Origin: Roseomonas aerilata DSM 19363
Lineage (GTDB): Bacteria > Pseudomonadota > Alphaproteobacteria > Acetobacterales > Acetobacteraceae
Direction of reading: 5' to 3'
Assembly (NCBI RefSeq): GCF_000711725.1
Contig: NZ_JONP01000019.1
Coordinates: forward strand, 31,121 to 95,120
Length of the DNA stretch: 64,000 nucleotides
A model generated the notes under the pieces. That model was given only the letters and a program-made list of their open reading frames with translations. It did not search any database and was not told where the DNA came from. Shown here one piece after another: positions 39,338 through 48,754 of the stretch. Each line of letters starts with the position of its first letter. The first letter of the stretch is position 1. The position numbers and the translations under genes were made by a program.

Positions 39338-42300
39338 TGGACAACCCCGCCGCGCCGTCCGGCCCTGGCATGTCCGGGGCGCTGGAAAGCCCGGCGGAGG
39401 AGGCCGAGGCCTTCGCGGGCGCGGCCTCCGGCGACCCTGCGCCAAGCGAGGCGGAGGGCGATGAGGCACGGGACGGCTTCCGCGAGCCCCGCACCGCCAC
39501 GCTCGCGCGGCTCCGGATCGCCGGCTTCAAGTCCTTCGCCGAGGCGACGACGGTGGAGGTCCTGCCGGGGCTGACCGGCATCGTCGGCCCCAACGGCTGC
39601 GGCAAGTCCAACGTGGTCGAGGCGCTGCGCTGGGCCATGGGCGAGACCAACGCGCGGGCCATGCGCGGCGGGGAGATGGACGACGTCATCTTCGCCGGCA
39701 CCTCCACCCGCGCCGGCCGCAACCAGGCCGAGGTGACGCTGAGCCTGGAGGAAGCGGCCGGCCTCGCGCCGCCGCCCAACTCCGAGGTGGCGGAACTCGA
39801 GATCACCCGCCGGATCGAGCGCGGTGCCGGCACGGGCTACCGCATCAACGGCAAGGAGGCGCGCGGGCGCGACGTCGCGACCCTGTTCGCCGATATCGGC
39901 TCGGGCGCGCGGGCATCGGGCATGGTCAGCCAGGGCCGCGTCTCCGCTCTCATCGGCGCGAAGCCGGAGGAGCGGCGCGGCGTGCTGGAGGAGGCCGCCG
40001 GCACCGCCGGCCTGCGCGCCCGCCGCCACGAGGCCGAGCTGAAGCTGCGGCAGGCCGAGACGAATCTTACCCGTGCCGACGACCTGCGGACTCAGCTGGA
40101 GACGCAGCGCGAATCGCTCCGCAAGCAGGCGCGGCAGGCAGCGCGCTACCGCAACCTCTCCGGCCTTACCCGCGCGGCGGAGGCGGAGTGGATGGCGCTG
40201 CTGGCCGCCCGCGCGGAGGGGCAGCTCCTCTCCGCCCGACACGCGCTCGACGCGGCGCGCGCCGCCACTCGCGCGGCTGAGGCGGCGGCCGAGGCCGCGA
40301 CCCGCCGCGCCCACGCCGCCGACATGGCCCTGCCCGGCCCCCGCGCCGCCGAGGCCGCCGCCCGCACCGCGCTGGAGCGCCGCCGCGTTGAGGGCGAGGG
40401 CCTGGCCGCCGCCGAGGCCCGCGCCCGCGCAGCGCGCGACGCCGCGGCCGAGCGCCTCGCCCAGATCGAGGCCGACCACGCCCATGCCGCGACCGTCGTG
40501 CACGACGCCGAGGTAGCCCAGGCCCGCCTGACCGAGGAGGCCGAGGCCCTGGCCGGCGCCCTCGCCGCCCTGCCCGCGCGGGTGGAGGCGGCCGCGGGGG
40601 CGCTCGCCCTGGCCGAGGACGAGGCCCGCGCGGCGGAGGGCGCGGCCGAGCGCGCCGCCGAGGCCGCGTCCGACGCCGCGCTTGCCTTCGAGCGGTTGCA
40701 AGACGCCCGGCGCGGGGCGGAGACGGAGCTTCGCCGCCTGACGGCCGAGGCCGCGCGCCTGGAGGAGGAGCGGGCGAAGGCCGCCGCCGCCAATGTCTCG
40801 CCGGAGGCGCTGTCGAGCGCCACGGCCGAGGTAGAGGCCGCCGATGCCGCCCTGGCTGCCACCCGCTCGGCGCTGGAGCGCGCGGAGGCCGCCCGCGCCG
40901 AGGCCGCGCTGGCCGAGGCCGAGGCCCGCCGCGCCGCCACCGCCGCCGAAGCCGACGAGGCCGCCGCGCGCGACGCCGCCCGCGCCGCCGCCGAGCGCGC
41001 CCGCCGCGCGACCGAGGGCCATGACCGCCTCGCGCGCGAGCACGCGCAGGCCCTGGCCGCCTGCATCCCCGCCGAGCGGCAGGAGGCCGCGCGCCGCGAG
41101 GAGCGGGAGGCCGCCCGCGCTGCCGAGGCGGCTGCCGAGGCACTTTCCGATGCCGAAGGGGCGCGAGCCGCAGCGGCTGCCGCCCTTACCCGCGCCCGTA
41201 CTACCGAATCGGAGGCCGGCGCCGCCCGCGCCCGTGCCGCCGCCGAGGCCCAGGGCCTGGCGGCGCTGCTGCGCGCGGGGGATGGCGGCAGCGCGGCGCC
41301 GATCCTCGATTCGGTCTCCGTGCCGCCGGGTCTGGAGGCCGCGCTGGGCGCAGCCCTCGGCGAGGCGCTGGACTGCCCGGCCAATACGGAAGCGCCGCGC
41401 CACTGGCGCAACCTGCCGCCGCTGGCCGACCTGCCCTCCCTGCCGGAGGGTGCGACGCCGCTGGCCGAGATCGTTCAGGCCCCGCCCGAGCTGGCGCGCG
41501 CCCTCTCGCAGATCGGGCTCGTAGAGGACGAGGCGCGCGGCCTCGCCATGCAGGCCAGGCTGGCGCCGGGCCAGGCTCTCGTCGCCCGCAGCGGCGGCTT
41601 CTGGCGCTGGGACGGGCTGGGCGCGAATCCCGGCGCCCCCAGCCCGGGAGCGGAGCGACTTCGCCAGCGCAACCGCCTCCGCGCCCGGGAAGCGGCACGG
41701 GACGCTGCCGACGCCGCCCTGGTGACGGCCCGCGCTGAGGCGGAGGCCGCCCGAGCCGCGGATGCCGCCGCTGCCACCGCCGATGCCGCCGCGCGAACGG
41801 CCCGGCGCGAGACCGAGGCGCGGCTCGCACGGGCCCGGCAGGAGGCGGCGCGGCTCGCCGCCGGGGCCGCGCTGGCGGATAGCCGCCTCGCTGCCCTGAC
41901 CCCCGCCCTGGAACGCGCCGCCGCCGAGCGCGCGGAGGCCGAGGCCGCCCTGGAATCCGCCCGCGCCGCCCAGGCAGCCCTGCCCGACACGGCCGCGGCC
42001 CGCGCGGCGCGCGACGCCGCCGTTACTGCCCTGCGCGGCCTCGCCGCCGCCGAAGACGCCGCCCGCACTGCCCGCCGCAACGCTGAGGGCCGGCTGGACG
42101 TCGCCCGGCGGGGCCAGGCCGCGCTTGCCGCCCGCGCCGCGGCCGCCGAGGGGCGGCTGGCGGCGCTGGAGCCGCAGATCGCGCGGCTGGCCGATCAGCG
42201 CGTCCAGGCCGAGGCCGCGCGCACGGCCGTGGAGGCCTCCGGCGCCGACCTGACCGATCCCGAGGCCGCCCGCGCCACCGCGCTGGCCGCCCGCACTGCC

Positions 42301-43479
42301 CTGGCCGAAGCCCGTCGCCGCGAGGCCGAAGCGGGAGCCGAGCGCCGCGCGCTGGAGGCCGAGGCGGAGCGCCTTGCCACCCGCCGCGCCGCGCTGGAGG
42401 GGGAGGAGGCCTCCTGGGGCGCCCGCCGCGCCGATGCCAGCGCGCGGCTGATCGCCCTCGCGGCCCGGCGGGAGGCCGCGGCGACCGAGGCCGCCGCTGT
42501 GGCCGACGAGCCCGAGCAGGCCGCCGCCCTGCTCGCCGGCGCGGCGCGGATGCTGGCCGAGGTCGAGTCCGCGCACACCAAGGCCGCCGCCGCCCTCGCC
42601 GCCGCCGAGGCCGAGGCGCGCGCCGCCGCCGAGGCGCGCCGCTTAGCCGACGCCGCCTTCGCCGCCGCCCGCGAGGCCCAGGCCCGCGCCGACGGCACCG
42701 CGGCCCGCGCCGAGGACGAGGGCCGCGCCGTCGCCACCCGCATCATGGAGCGCCTGGGCCCCGACACCGAGCTGCCGGACCCTCCCGAGGACCTCTCCGA
42801 CGCCGCCGAGGAGCGCGCCCGCCGCAAGGCCGAGCGCCTGGCGCGCGAGCGCGAAGAGATGGGCCCCGTCAACCTCCGCGCCGAGGTGGAGATGGCGGAG
42901 GTGGAGGAGCGGCTGGCCAATCTTGAGCGCGAGCGGGAGGAGATTGGCCACGCCATCGCCAAGCTCCGCGGCTCGATCGGCCACCTCAACCGCGAGGGGC
43001 GGGAGCGGCTGCGGGCCGTGTTCGACCGCGTGGACACCGAGTTCCGCGCCCTCTTCACCCGCCTCTTCGGCGGCGGCCGGGCGCATCTGGCCCTCGTCGG
43101 CTCCGACGACGTGCTGGAGGCGGGGCTCGAGATCTATGCGGAGCCGCCGGGCAAGAAGCTCTCCGCGCTCTCTCTCCTCTCGGGCGGGGAGCAGGCGCTG
43201 ACCGCGCTCTCGCTTATCTTCGCGGTGTTCCGCTGCCAGCCGGCGCCGGTCTGCGTGCTGGACGAGGTGGACGCGCCGCTGGACGACGCGAATGTCGAGC
43301 GGCTCTGCGGCCTGCTGGAAGCCATGGCCGAGGGCGGCACGCGCTTCCTCGTCGTGACGCACCACCCGCTGACCATGGCGCGCATGCACCGGCTTTACGG
43401 CGTGACAATGCAGGAACGCGGGGTGTCGCGGCTGCTCTCGGTGGATCTCGGCCGGGCGGTGGAGATGGTAGAAGCCTGA
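39337..43479 (+). CDS. smc: Chromosome segregation protein SMC
   Basis: The 1380-aa condensin ATPase organises and segregates the chromosome. After an acidic low-complexity N-terminal extension of about 50 residues comes LRIAGFKSFAEATTVEVLPG and Walker A GIVGPNGCGKSNVVEALRWAMGE. Two very long coiled-coil arms, extremely rich in alanine, glutamate and arginine, flank a hinge at about residues 650-770. The C-terminal head has GPVNLRAEVEM, the signature LSGGEQALTALSLIFA and Walker B CVLDEVDAPLDDANVERL. The compositional bias of the arms makes long open frames on other strands; these are not genes. ATG 39337 overlaps the previous stop by one base, so it is coupled to the DsbA-like gene. Confidence 0.96.
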   Translation: MDNPAAPSGPGMSGALESPAEEAEAFAGAASGDPAPSEAEGDEARDGFREPRTATLARLRIAGFKSFAEATTVEVLPGLTGIVGPNGCGKSNVVEALRWAMGETNARAMRGGEMDDVIFAGTSTRAGRNQAEVTLSLEEAAGLAPPPNSEVAELEITRRIERGAGTGYRINGKEARGRDVATLFADIGSGARASGMVSQGRVSALIGAKPEERRGVLEEAAGTAGLRARRHEAELKLRQAETNLTRADDLRTQLETQRESLRKQARQAARYRNLSGLTRAAEAEWMALLAARAEGQLLSARHALDAARAATRAAEAAAEAATRRAHAADMALPGPRAAEAAARTALERRRVEGEGLAAAEARARAARDAAAERLAQIEADHAHAATVVHDAEVAQARLTEEAEALAGALAALPARVEAAAGALALAEDEARAAEGAAERAAEAASDAALAFERLQDARRGAETELRRLTAEAARLEEERAKAAAANVSPEALSSATAEVEAADAALAATRSALERAEAARAEAALAEAEARRAATAAEADEAAARDAARAAAERARRATEGHDRLAREHAQALAACIPAERQEAARREEREAARAAEAAAEALSDAEGARAAAAAALTRARTTESEAGAARARAAAEAQGLAALLRAGDGGSAAPILDSVSVPPGLEAALGAALGEALDCPANTEAPRHWRNLPPLADLPSLPEGATPLAEIVQAPPELARALSQIGLVEDEARGLAMQARLAPGQALVARSGGFWRWDGLGANPGAPSPGAERLRQRNRLRAREAARDAADAALVTARAEAEAARAADAAAATADAAARTARRETEARLARARQEAARLAAGAALADSRLAALTPALERAAAERAEAEAALESARAAQAALPDTAAARAARDAAVTALRGLAAAEDAARTARRNAEGRLDVARRGQAALAARAAAAEGRLAALEPQIARLADQRVQAEAARTAVEASGADLTDPEAARATALAARTALAEARRREAEAGAERRALEAEAERLATRRAALEGEEASWGARRADASARLIALAARREAAATEAAAVADEPEQAAALLAGAARMLAEVESAHTKAAAALAAAEAEARAAAEARRLADAAFAAAREAQARADGTAARAEDEGRAVATRIMERLGPDTELPDPPEDLSDAAEERARRKAERLAREREEMGPVNLRAEVEMAEVEERLANLEREREEIGHAIAKLRGSIGHLNREGRERLRAVFDRVDTEFRALFTRLFGGGRAHLALVGSDDVLEAGLEIYAEPPGKKLSALSLLSGGEQALTALSLIFAVFRCQPAPVCVLDEVDAPLDDANVERLCGLLEAMAEGGTRFLVVTHHPLTMARMHRLYGVTMQERGVSRLLSVDLGRAVEMVEA

Positions 43480-43489
43480 TCGCGGGGCG

Positions 43490-43745
43490 GCGCGGGCGGC
43501 ACCAGGGAGAGGGAGAAGGAATTCTCCCTCTCCCCGGACCCCTCGCCCTCATCTTTGTTTTCGAGGCTCCGCGGAAGGTTCGGCGGCCGGTGCGCCTCGG
43601 GTCCATGACCCGAGGTGGCGGCAGCGGCTGTTCAGGCCTGGAAGACGCGTGCTCGCCTGCGGGACATTCCGCGAAGCCTCGAGGAAAAAGATGAGTGGGG
43701 GGCCGGGGGAGAGAATTCTTTCTCTCCCCCGGGACCACCAGCGCT
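43490..43745. repeat. Multi-hairpin intergenic repeat, copy C (head-to-head pair)
   Basis: It lies in the convergent gap between smc and kdsD. A 13-base perfect stem with a GGAA loop sits at 43505-43517/43522-43534, in reverse orientation relative to copies A and B. A 9-base perfect stem at 43595-43603/43607-43615 with loop CAT is at the centre, and a 13-base stem at 43703-43715/43720-43732 sits in forward orientation. The element therefore reads as two partial copies joined at the central palindrome. Linking sequence such as GAAAAAGATGA near 43684 and its reverse near 43545-43560 matches copies A and B. Confidence 0.8.
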
Positions 43746-43765
43746 TCCGCCGGGAGATGGACCCC

Positions 43766-44752
43766 TCAGGCCACCCCGATCCGCAGCAGGTCGTGCAGGT
43801 GCAGGATTCCCGCCGGCCGTCCGTCTTCCAGCACGAAGAGGCTGGTGATGCGCCGCTCGTTCATCAGGTGCAGCGCCTCCTCGGAGAGGGCGTCGGGGCC
43901 GATGGTGCGAGGGTTGCGGGACATGGCCTCGCGCACCGGCCCGTCCACGAAGCCGGCCTGGAAGGCGCGGCGGAGGTCGCCGTCGGTGACCACCCCGACC
44001 AGGCGGCCCTCCCGGTCTACCACCGCCGTGGTACCGAAGCGCTTGCCGGTCATCTCCATGATGGCGCGGGAGAGAGAGGCGTCCTCCGGCACGGTCGGCA
44101 CGGCGTCGCCCGCGTGCATCACATCCCGCACGCGGCGGAGCTGTGAGCCGAGCTTGCCGCCGGGGTGGAAGCGCCGGAAGTCCTGCGCCGAGAAGCCGCG
44201 GCGGGAGAGGAGCGCGACAGCCAGCGCGTCGCCGATCGCCATCTGCATGGTGGTGGAGGTGGTGGGGGCGAGGCCGTTCGGGCAGGCCTCCGGCATCACC
44301 GGCAGGACAAGGGGGATGTCGGCCCCGGCGCCGAGCGCGCTTTCCGACCGCGCGGTGATGGCGACGAGGGTGATACCCCAGCGCCGGGTGTAGGCGATGA
44401 TATCAGCCAGTTCCGGCGCCTCGCCCGACCAGGAGAGGGCGAGGACCACGTCGTCGTCGGCAATCATGCCGAGGTCGCCGTGGCTGGCCTCTGCCGGGTG
44501 CACGAAATAGGCGGGGGTGCCGGTGGAGGCGAGGGTGGCCGCGATCTTGCGGCCGACATGGCCGGACTTGCCCATGCCCGTCACCATCACCCGCCCGCCG
44601 GTGCCGCCGATGGCCGCGACCGCGCGCTCGAAGGCGGCGCCGAGAGGGCCGTCCATGGCCGCGCGCAGCGCCTTCAGCCCCTCGGCTTCCAGCAGGAGGG
44701 TGCGGCGCGCGTCGTCGAGGGCCGAAGGGGGAGAGGGAGGGTGCTGGTCCAT
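43766..44752 (-). CDS. kdsD: Arabinose-5-phosphate isomerase (KdsD/KpsF family)
   Basis: This 328-aa enzyme converts ribulose-5-phosphate to arabinose-5-phosphate for Kdo in lipopolysaccharide. The SIS domain is clear in VMVTGMGKSGHVGRKIAATLASTGTPAYFVHPAEASHGDLGM and LSWSGEAPELADI; LAPTTSTTMQMAIGDALAVALL and FHPGGKLG follow. A CBS-domain pair fills the C-terminal 120 residues (TTAVVDREGRLVGVVTDGDLRRA). Length and layout match E. coli KdsD. Kdo synthesis partners are not in the window. Confidence 0.94.
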   Translation of the reverse strand: MDQHPPSPPSALDDARRTLLLEAEGLKALRAAMDGPLGAAFERAVAAIGGTGGRVMVTGMGKSGHVGRKIAATLASTGTPAYFVHPAEASHGDLGMIADDDVVLALSWSGEAPELADIIAYTRRWGITLVAITARSESALGAGADIPLVLPVMPEACPNGLAPTTSTTMQMAIGDALAVALLSRRGFSAQDFRRFHPGGKLGSQLRRVRDVMHAGDAVPTVPEDASLSRAIMEMTGKRFGTTAVVDREGRLVGVVTDGDLRRAFQAGFVDGPVREAMSRNPRTIGPDALSEEALHLMNERRITSLFVLEDGRPAGILHLHDLLRIGVA

Positions 44753-45013
44753 GGCCGTGTTCCTCGCGTGGCTGAGGGGCGCCGGCCGCGCGAGGCCCGG
44801 TCCGACACCCGGTATCGGGGGCGCCGTATAGCGGGGCGGGGGGCGATGGGCGACCCCTGGCGTCGCCCGAGGTCGTCTCCGGCACGGCGCCCGTTATGAC
44901 CCGCGGCGCGCCACGAGCCGGGGTGCCCTTCGCCGCAGCCCGATCCCGCGCTATGGGCAAGCCCCGGGCCCGCCCTCATGATGGGCCCGCTGGCGGAGGC
45001 GAGGCGGCGCGAC

Positions 45014-45670
45014 ATGGCCATGGACAGGGATGGGGCGATGCACCCCCGGTTGACGGTCCTCACCCATCCCCTGGTGCAGCACAAGCTGACGATCATGCGC
45101 CGGCGGGAGACCTCCACCGGGGAGTTCCGGGCGCTGGCGCGCGAGGTCAGCCTGCTGATGGCCTATGAACTGACGCGCGACCTGCCGATCCAGAACGTGC
45201 CCATCGACACGCCGCTGGAGCCAATGATGGCGCCCGCCATCGCCGGCAAGAAGCTCTGCATCGTCTCCATCCTGCGCGCCGGGGACGGGATCGCGGCGGG
45301 GATGCTGGACCTCGTGCCCTCGGCGCGGGTGGGACATGTGGGCCTCTACCGCGACCCCGTGACCCACCGGCCGGTGGAGTACTACCTCAAGCTGCCCGAG
45401 GATGTGGCGGAGCGGCTGGTGATCGTGGTGGACCCGATGCTGGCCACCGGCCACTCGGCCGCGGCCGCCCTCGACCGGCTGCGGCGTGCCGGCTGCACGA
45501 ACATGCGCTTCGCCTGCCTGCTGGCCGCGCCCGAGGGGCTGAAAGTGCTTGGCGAGGCGCATCCGGACGTGGAGGTCTTCACCTGCGCGGTGGACCGGGC
45601 GCTCGACGAGCACGCCTATATCCGCCCCGGCCTCGGCGATGCCGGGGACCGGTTGTTTGGCACGAAATAG
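45014..45670 (+). CDS. upp: Uracil phosphoribosyltransferase
   Basis: Upp salvages uracil to UMP. ATG 45014 lies nine bases after GAGGCGAGG; ATG 45020 and 45038 are other in-frame starts, and 45038 would give the usual 210 residues. The conserved blocks are [46 protein letters not shown], the PRPP loop [16 protein letters not shown] and the uracil-binding [17 protein letters not shown] at the end. It is divergent from kdsD and followed after nine bases by yeiH. Confidence 0.95.
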   Translation: MAMDRDGAMHPRLTVLTHPLVQHKLTIMRRRETSTGEFRALAREVSLLMAYELTRDLPIQNVPIDTPLEPMMAPAIAGKKLCIVSILRAGDGIAAGMLDLVPSARVGHVGLYRDPVTHRPVEYYLKLPEDVAERLVIVVDPMLATGHSAAAALDRLRRAGCTNMRFACLLAAPEGLKVLGEAHPDVEVFTCAVDRALDEHAYIRPGLGDAGDRLFGTK

Positions 45671-45679
45671 GCGCGCCGC

Positions 45680-46687
45680 ATGACCCGTCTCGCGCCCGGC
45701 GTCCTTCTCTGCGTCGGGGTGACGCTCGCGGCGGTAGTCCTCTCGCGGATCGAGGCCGCCCTCTTCGGCCACGCCTGGCTGGAGGCGCTGGTGCTGGCCA
45801 TCCTGCTCGGCGCCGCCATCCGCACGTCCTGGTCGCCCGGGCCGCGCTGGAAGCCCGGCATCGACTTCTCCGCTAAGGTCCTGCTGGAAGTAGCGGTGGT
45901 GCTGCTCGGCGCCTCGCTGAGCGCGGCGACGGTACTGGCGGTGGGGCCGGCGCTGCTGCTCGGCATCGCGGTGGTCGTCGCGGTGGCGATCGCGGTGAGC
46001 TACGGCCTCTGCCGCCTCTTCGGCCTGCCCGTGCGGATGGCGGTGCTGGTGGCCTGCGGGAACTCGATCTGCGGTAACTCGGCCATCGCGGCGGTGGCGC
46101 CCGTGGTGGGGGCGGACGGGAAGGAGGTGGCTTCCTCCATCGCCTTCACCGCCGTGCTGGGCGTGATCGTCGTGCTGCTGCTGCCCCTGCTGGTGCCGGC
46201 GCTGGGGTTGAGCCTCGGGCAGTACGGGGTCCTGGCGGGGTTGACGGTTTATGCGGTGCCCCAGGTGCTAGCCGCGACGGCGCCGATGGGAGCGCTGAGC
46301 GTGCAGGTCGGCACGCTGGTGAAGCTCGTGCGCGTGCTGATGCTGGGACCGGTGGTGGTGGTGCTCTCGTTCCTGGCGCCCCGGCTGCGTGGTGACGCGA
46401 CGGGCAGCGGGCGCCCGCCGCTGCACCGGCTGGTGCCCTGGTTCATCCTCGGCTTCCTCGGCCTCGCCGGGCTGCGCTCGCTCGGCATGCTGCCGGAGGC
46501 GCTGCTGGCGCCGGCCGCCGCCACGGCAACCGTGCTGACGACGATCTCCATGGCGGCGCTCGGCCTCGGCGTCGATCTGCGCAGCGTCGCGCGCTCGGGC
46601 GGGCGCGTGGTAGCGGCGGCCGTCGCCTCGCTGCTCGTGCTGGGGGTGATCAGCCTCGGGCTGATCCGGCTGCTCGGCGTCGCCTAG
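45680..46687 (+). CDS. YeiH/UPF0324 family membrane protein, putative anion exporter
   Basis: The 335-aa protein has about ten hydrophobic segments. The family blocks AILLGAAIRTSW, FSAKVLLEVAVVLLGASLS and LVACGNSICGNSAIAAVAPVVGA are present. Members are annotated as putative sulfate exporters, but direct evidence is thin. It is transcribed with upp and ends seven bases before the convergent flavin-reductase-like gene, with no room for a terminator. Confidence 0.88.
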   Translation: MTRLAPGVLLCVGVTLAAVVLSRIEAALFGHAWLEALVLAILLGAAIRTSWSPGPRWKPGIDFSAKVLLEVAVVLLGASLSAATVLAVGPALLLGIAVVVAVAIAVSYGLCRLFGLPVRMAVLVACGNSICGNSAIAAVAPVVGADGKEVASSIAFTAVLGVIVVLLLPLLVPALGLSLGQYGVLAGLTVYAVPQVLAATAPMGALSVQVGTLVKLVRVLMLGPVVVVLSFLAPRLRGDATGSGRPPLHRLVPWFILGFLGLAGLRSLGMLPEALLAPAAATATVLTTISMAALGLGVDLRSVARSGGRVVAAAVASLLVLGVISLGLIRLLGVA

Positions 46688-46694
46688 CGCGGCC

Positions 46695-47306
46695 TCAGGC
46701 CCGGGGGCGGAACATCTCAAACATCTCCCCCATCTCCGCGTAGTCGCCGCGATAGCCGCACCGGCCGATGGGGCGGGCGGCGCGAAGGTCGAAGATGCCG
46801 TCCACGAGATAGGCGCGGTCGATATGCACGCCGACGACCTGGCCGAGCACGAGATGCGTGTCCACCTCCCGCCCCTCGAGGTCGCGGAGGGGCACGATTT
46901 GCAGCAGGCGGCATTCGAGCGCGGCCGGCGTGTCCGCGACCCGCGGCGGCCGCACGAGGCGGGAGGGGGCGGCCTCGATGCCCGCGTGCTCCATCTCCGA
47001 CACGCCGTGGGGCAGGGGGGCGCTGCAGCGGTTCATCACCTCCGCCAGCGGGCGGGTGGCGAGGTTGCAGACGAACTCGCCGGTGGCCTCGATGTTGCGC
47101 AGGCTGTCCTTCCGCCCCTCGCTGGCGAAGCCGACGATGGGTGGGTTCGAGTTGAAGGCGTTGTAGAAGCTGTAGGGAGCGAGGTTCACCCGGCCCTCGG
47201 TGTCCACCGTGCTGATCCAGCCGATGGGCCGCGGGGCCACGATCGCCTTGAAGGGGTCGTGCGGCAGGCCGTGGCCGAGGCGGGTCTCGTAGAAATGGGT
47301 GCTCAT
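46695..47306 (-). CDS. Flavin reductase-like (split-barrel FMN-binding) protein
   Basis: ATG 47306 (MSTHFYETRLGHG) gives 203 aa; an ATG seven codons earlier is possible, and the longer open frame to 47630 is not supported. The block IVAPRPIGWISTVDTEGRVNLAPYSFYNAFNSNPP is the signature of the flavin-reductase-like domain that binds FMN, followed by KDSLRNIEATGEFVCNLATR. The physiological partner is unknown. It is divergent from the ABC transporter genes. Confidence 0.9.
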   Translation of the reverse strand: MSTHFYETRLGHGLPHDPFKAIVAPRPIGWISTVDTEGRVNLAPYSFYNAFNSNPPIVGFASEGRKDSLRNIEATGEFVCNLATRPLAEVMNRCSAPLPHGVSEMEHAGIEAAPSRLVRPPRVADTPAALECRLLQIVPLRDLEGREVDTHLVLGQVVGVHIDRAYLVDGIFDLRAARPIGRCGYRGDYAEMGEMFEMFRPRA

Positions 47307-47526
47307 CGGCCTCTCGGGGTGCTGCATGGGGAAGCGGCGCGACGCGCCCGGCCGGGCACGGAGATTGCTACCCTTCCGCCGTTCCCGTAACCCTAACGCT
47401 CCCTGGGCGCGGCGGGAAAGGTGGGCGCCGCGCCGTCCGTGGCGCGGAACGGCACCCCGCCGCGGGTGCTCGTGCCGGGGGCCGGGCAGCACCACCTGGG
47501 GCGTGACCAGAAGCGGGAGTAGCACG

Positions 47527-48738
47527 ATGGAAGTGACACGGCGCCTTGTCCTCGGCGCTTCCGGCGCACTCGCGATGCCGGGGCTGCTGCGTGCCCAGGG
47601 CGGCACCCCGATCCGCATCGGGGAGATCAACAGCTACACCGCCCAGCCGGCCTTCACCCTGCCCTACCGCAACGCGATGCAACTCGCGGTGGAGGAGACC
47701 AACGCCCGCGGCGGCGTGCTGGGCCGCCCGCTGGAGCTGATCACCCGCGACGACGCCGGCCGCCCGCAGGACGCCGTGCGCCTGGCGGGGGAACTGGTGA
47801 ACGACCTGAAGGTGGACGTGCTGGCCGGCGCCTACCTTTCGAATGTCGGCCTCGCGCTCGGCGAATACGCGGCCCAGAACAAGCGCCTCTACGTCGCGGG
47901 GGAGCCGCTGACGGACGCGATGGTCTGGGAAAGGGGCAACCGCTACACCTTCCGCCTGCGCCCGAGCACCTACATGCAGGCCTCTATCCTCGCGGAGGAA
48001 GCGGCCAAGCTGCCGGCGAAGCGTTGGGTCACGGTCTCGCCCAACTACGAGTTCGGCCAATCCGCGGTGAAGTGGTTCCGCCAACTGCTGAGCGCCCGCC
48101 GCCCGGACGTTCAGTTCGTCGGCGAGCAGTGGCCGGCGCTGGGCCGCGTCGATGCCGGGGCCACCGTGCAGGCGCTGGAGGGGATGCGGCCGGACGGCAT
48201 CCTGAACGTGCTCTTCGGCACAGACCTGACGAACTTCGTGCGCCAGGGCAACACGCGCGGGCTGTTCGAGCGCCGCACCGTCGTCTCGCTGCTGACCGGC
48301 GAACCCGAATACCTGGACCCGCTCGGCGACGAGGCACCGGAGGGCTGGATCGTCACCGGCTATCCTGGCGAGGCGATCGACACCCCCGCGCACAAGGCCT
48401 TCGCGGGCGCCTATCGCGCGAAGTTCAACGCGAAGCCGATGTGCGGCTCGCTGGTGGGATACGCCCTCATCAACTCCATCGCCGCCGGCATCGCCAAGGC
48501 CGGCTCGGTCGAGGTGGAGAGGATGGTGGAAGGCTTCCGCGGCGCCCGCTTCGACACGCCCGCGGGTTCGGCCGAGTACCGCACCATCGACCAGCAGGGC
48601 ACGCTCGGCGTCTATGTCGGCAAGACGGCGCTGCGCGGCAATGCCGGGGTGATGACGGACTGGCGCTACATCGACGGCAAGGACCTCCTGCCCTCGGACG
48701 AGGTGGTGCGCGGCCTGCGCCCGGCAGGCGCGAACTAG
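47527..48738 (+). CDS. Branched-chain amino acid-type ABC transporter substrate-binding protein
   Basis: ATG 47527 follows GGGAG; the 403-aa product has an RR-containing signal (MEVTRRLVLGASGALAMPG, cleavage near LLRAQ). The mature protein has the Leu/Ile/Val-binding fold: IRIGEINSYTAQPAFTLPYRNAMQLAVEETNARGGVLGRPLELITRDD, WVTVSPNYEFGQSAVKWF and PALGRVDAGATVQALEG. Real substrates of this family include amino acids, amides and urea; the choice here is open. It heads an operon with the fused permease and two ATPases. Confidence 0.92.
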   Translation: MEVTRRLVLGASGALAMPGLLRAQGGTPIRIGEINSYTAQPAFTLPYRNAMQLAVEETNARGGVLGRPLELITRDDAGRPQDAVRLAGELVNDLKVDVLAGAYLSNVGLALGEYAAQNKRLYVAGEPLTDAMVWERGNRYTFRLRPSTYMQASILAEEAAKLPAKRWVTVSPNYEFGQSAVKWFRQLLSARRPDVQFVGEQWPALGRVDAGATVQALEGMRPDGILNVLFGTDLTNFVRQGNTRGLFERRTVVSLLTGEPEYLDPLGDEAPEGWIVTGYPGEAIDTPAHKAFAGAYRAKFNAKPMCGSLVGYALINSIAAGIAKAGSVEVERMVEGFRGARFDTPAGSAEYRTIDQQGTLGVYVGKTALRGNAGVMTDWRYIDGKDLLPSDEVVRGLRPAGAN

Positions 48739-48754
48739 GGGGCAAGGCGAGCCC

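Noticed and set aside
39040..42576. A 1178-codon minus-strand glycine-rich open frame
   Set aside because: It is the antisense of the alanine/glutamate/arginine-rich coiled coils of smc; composition explains it.
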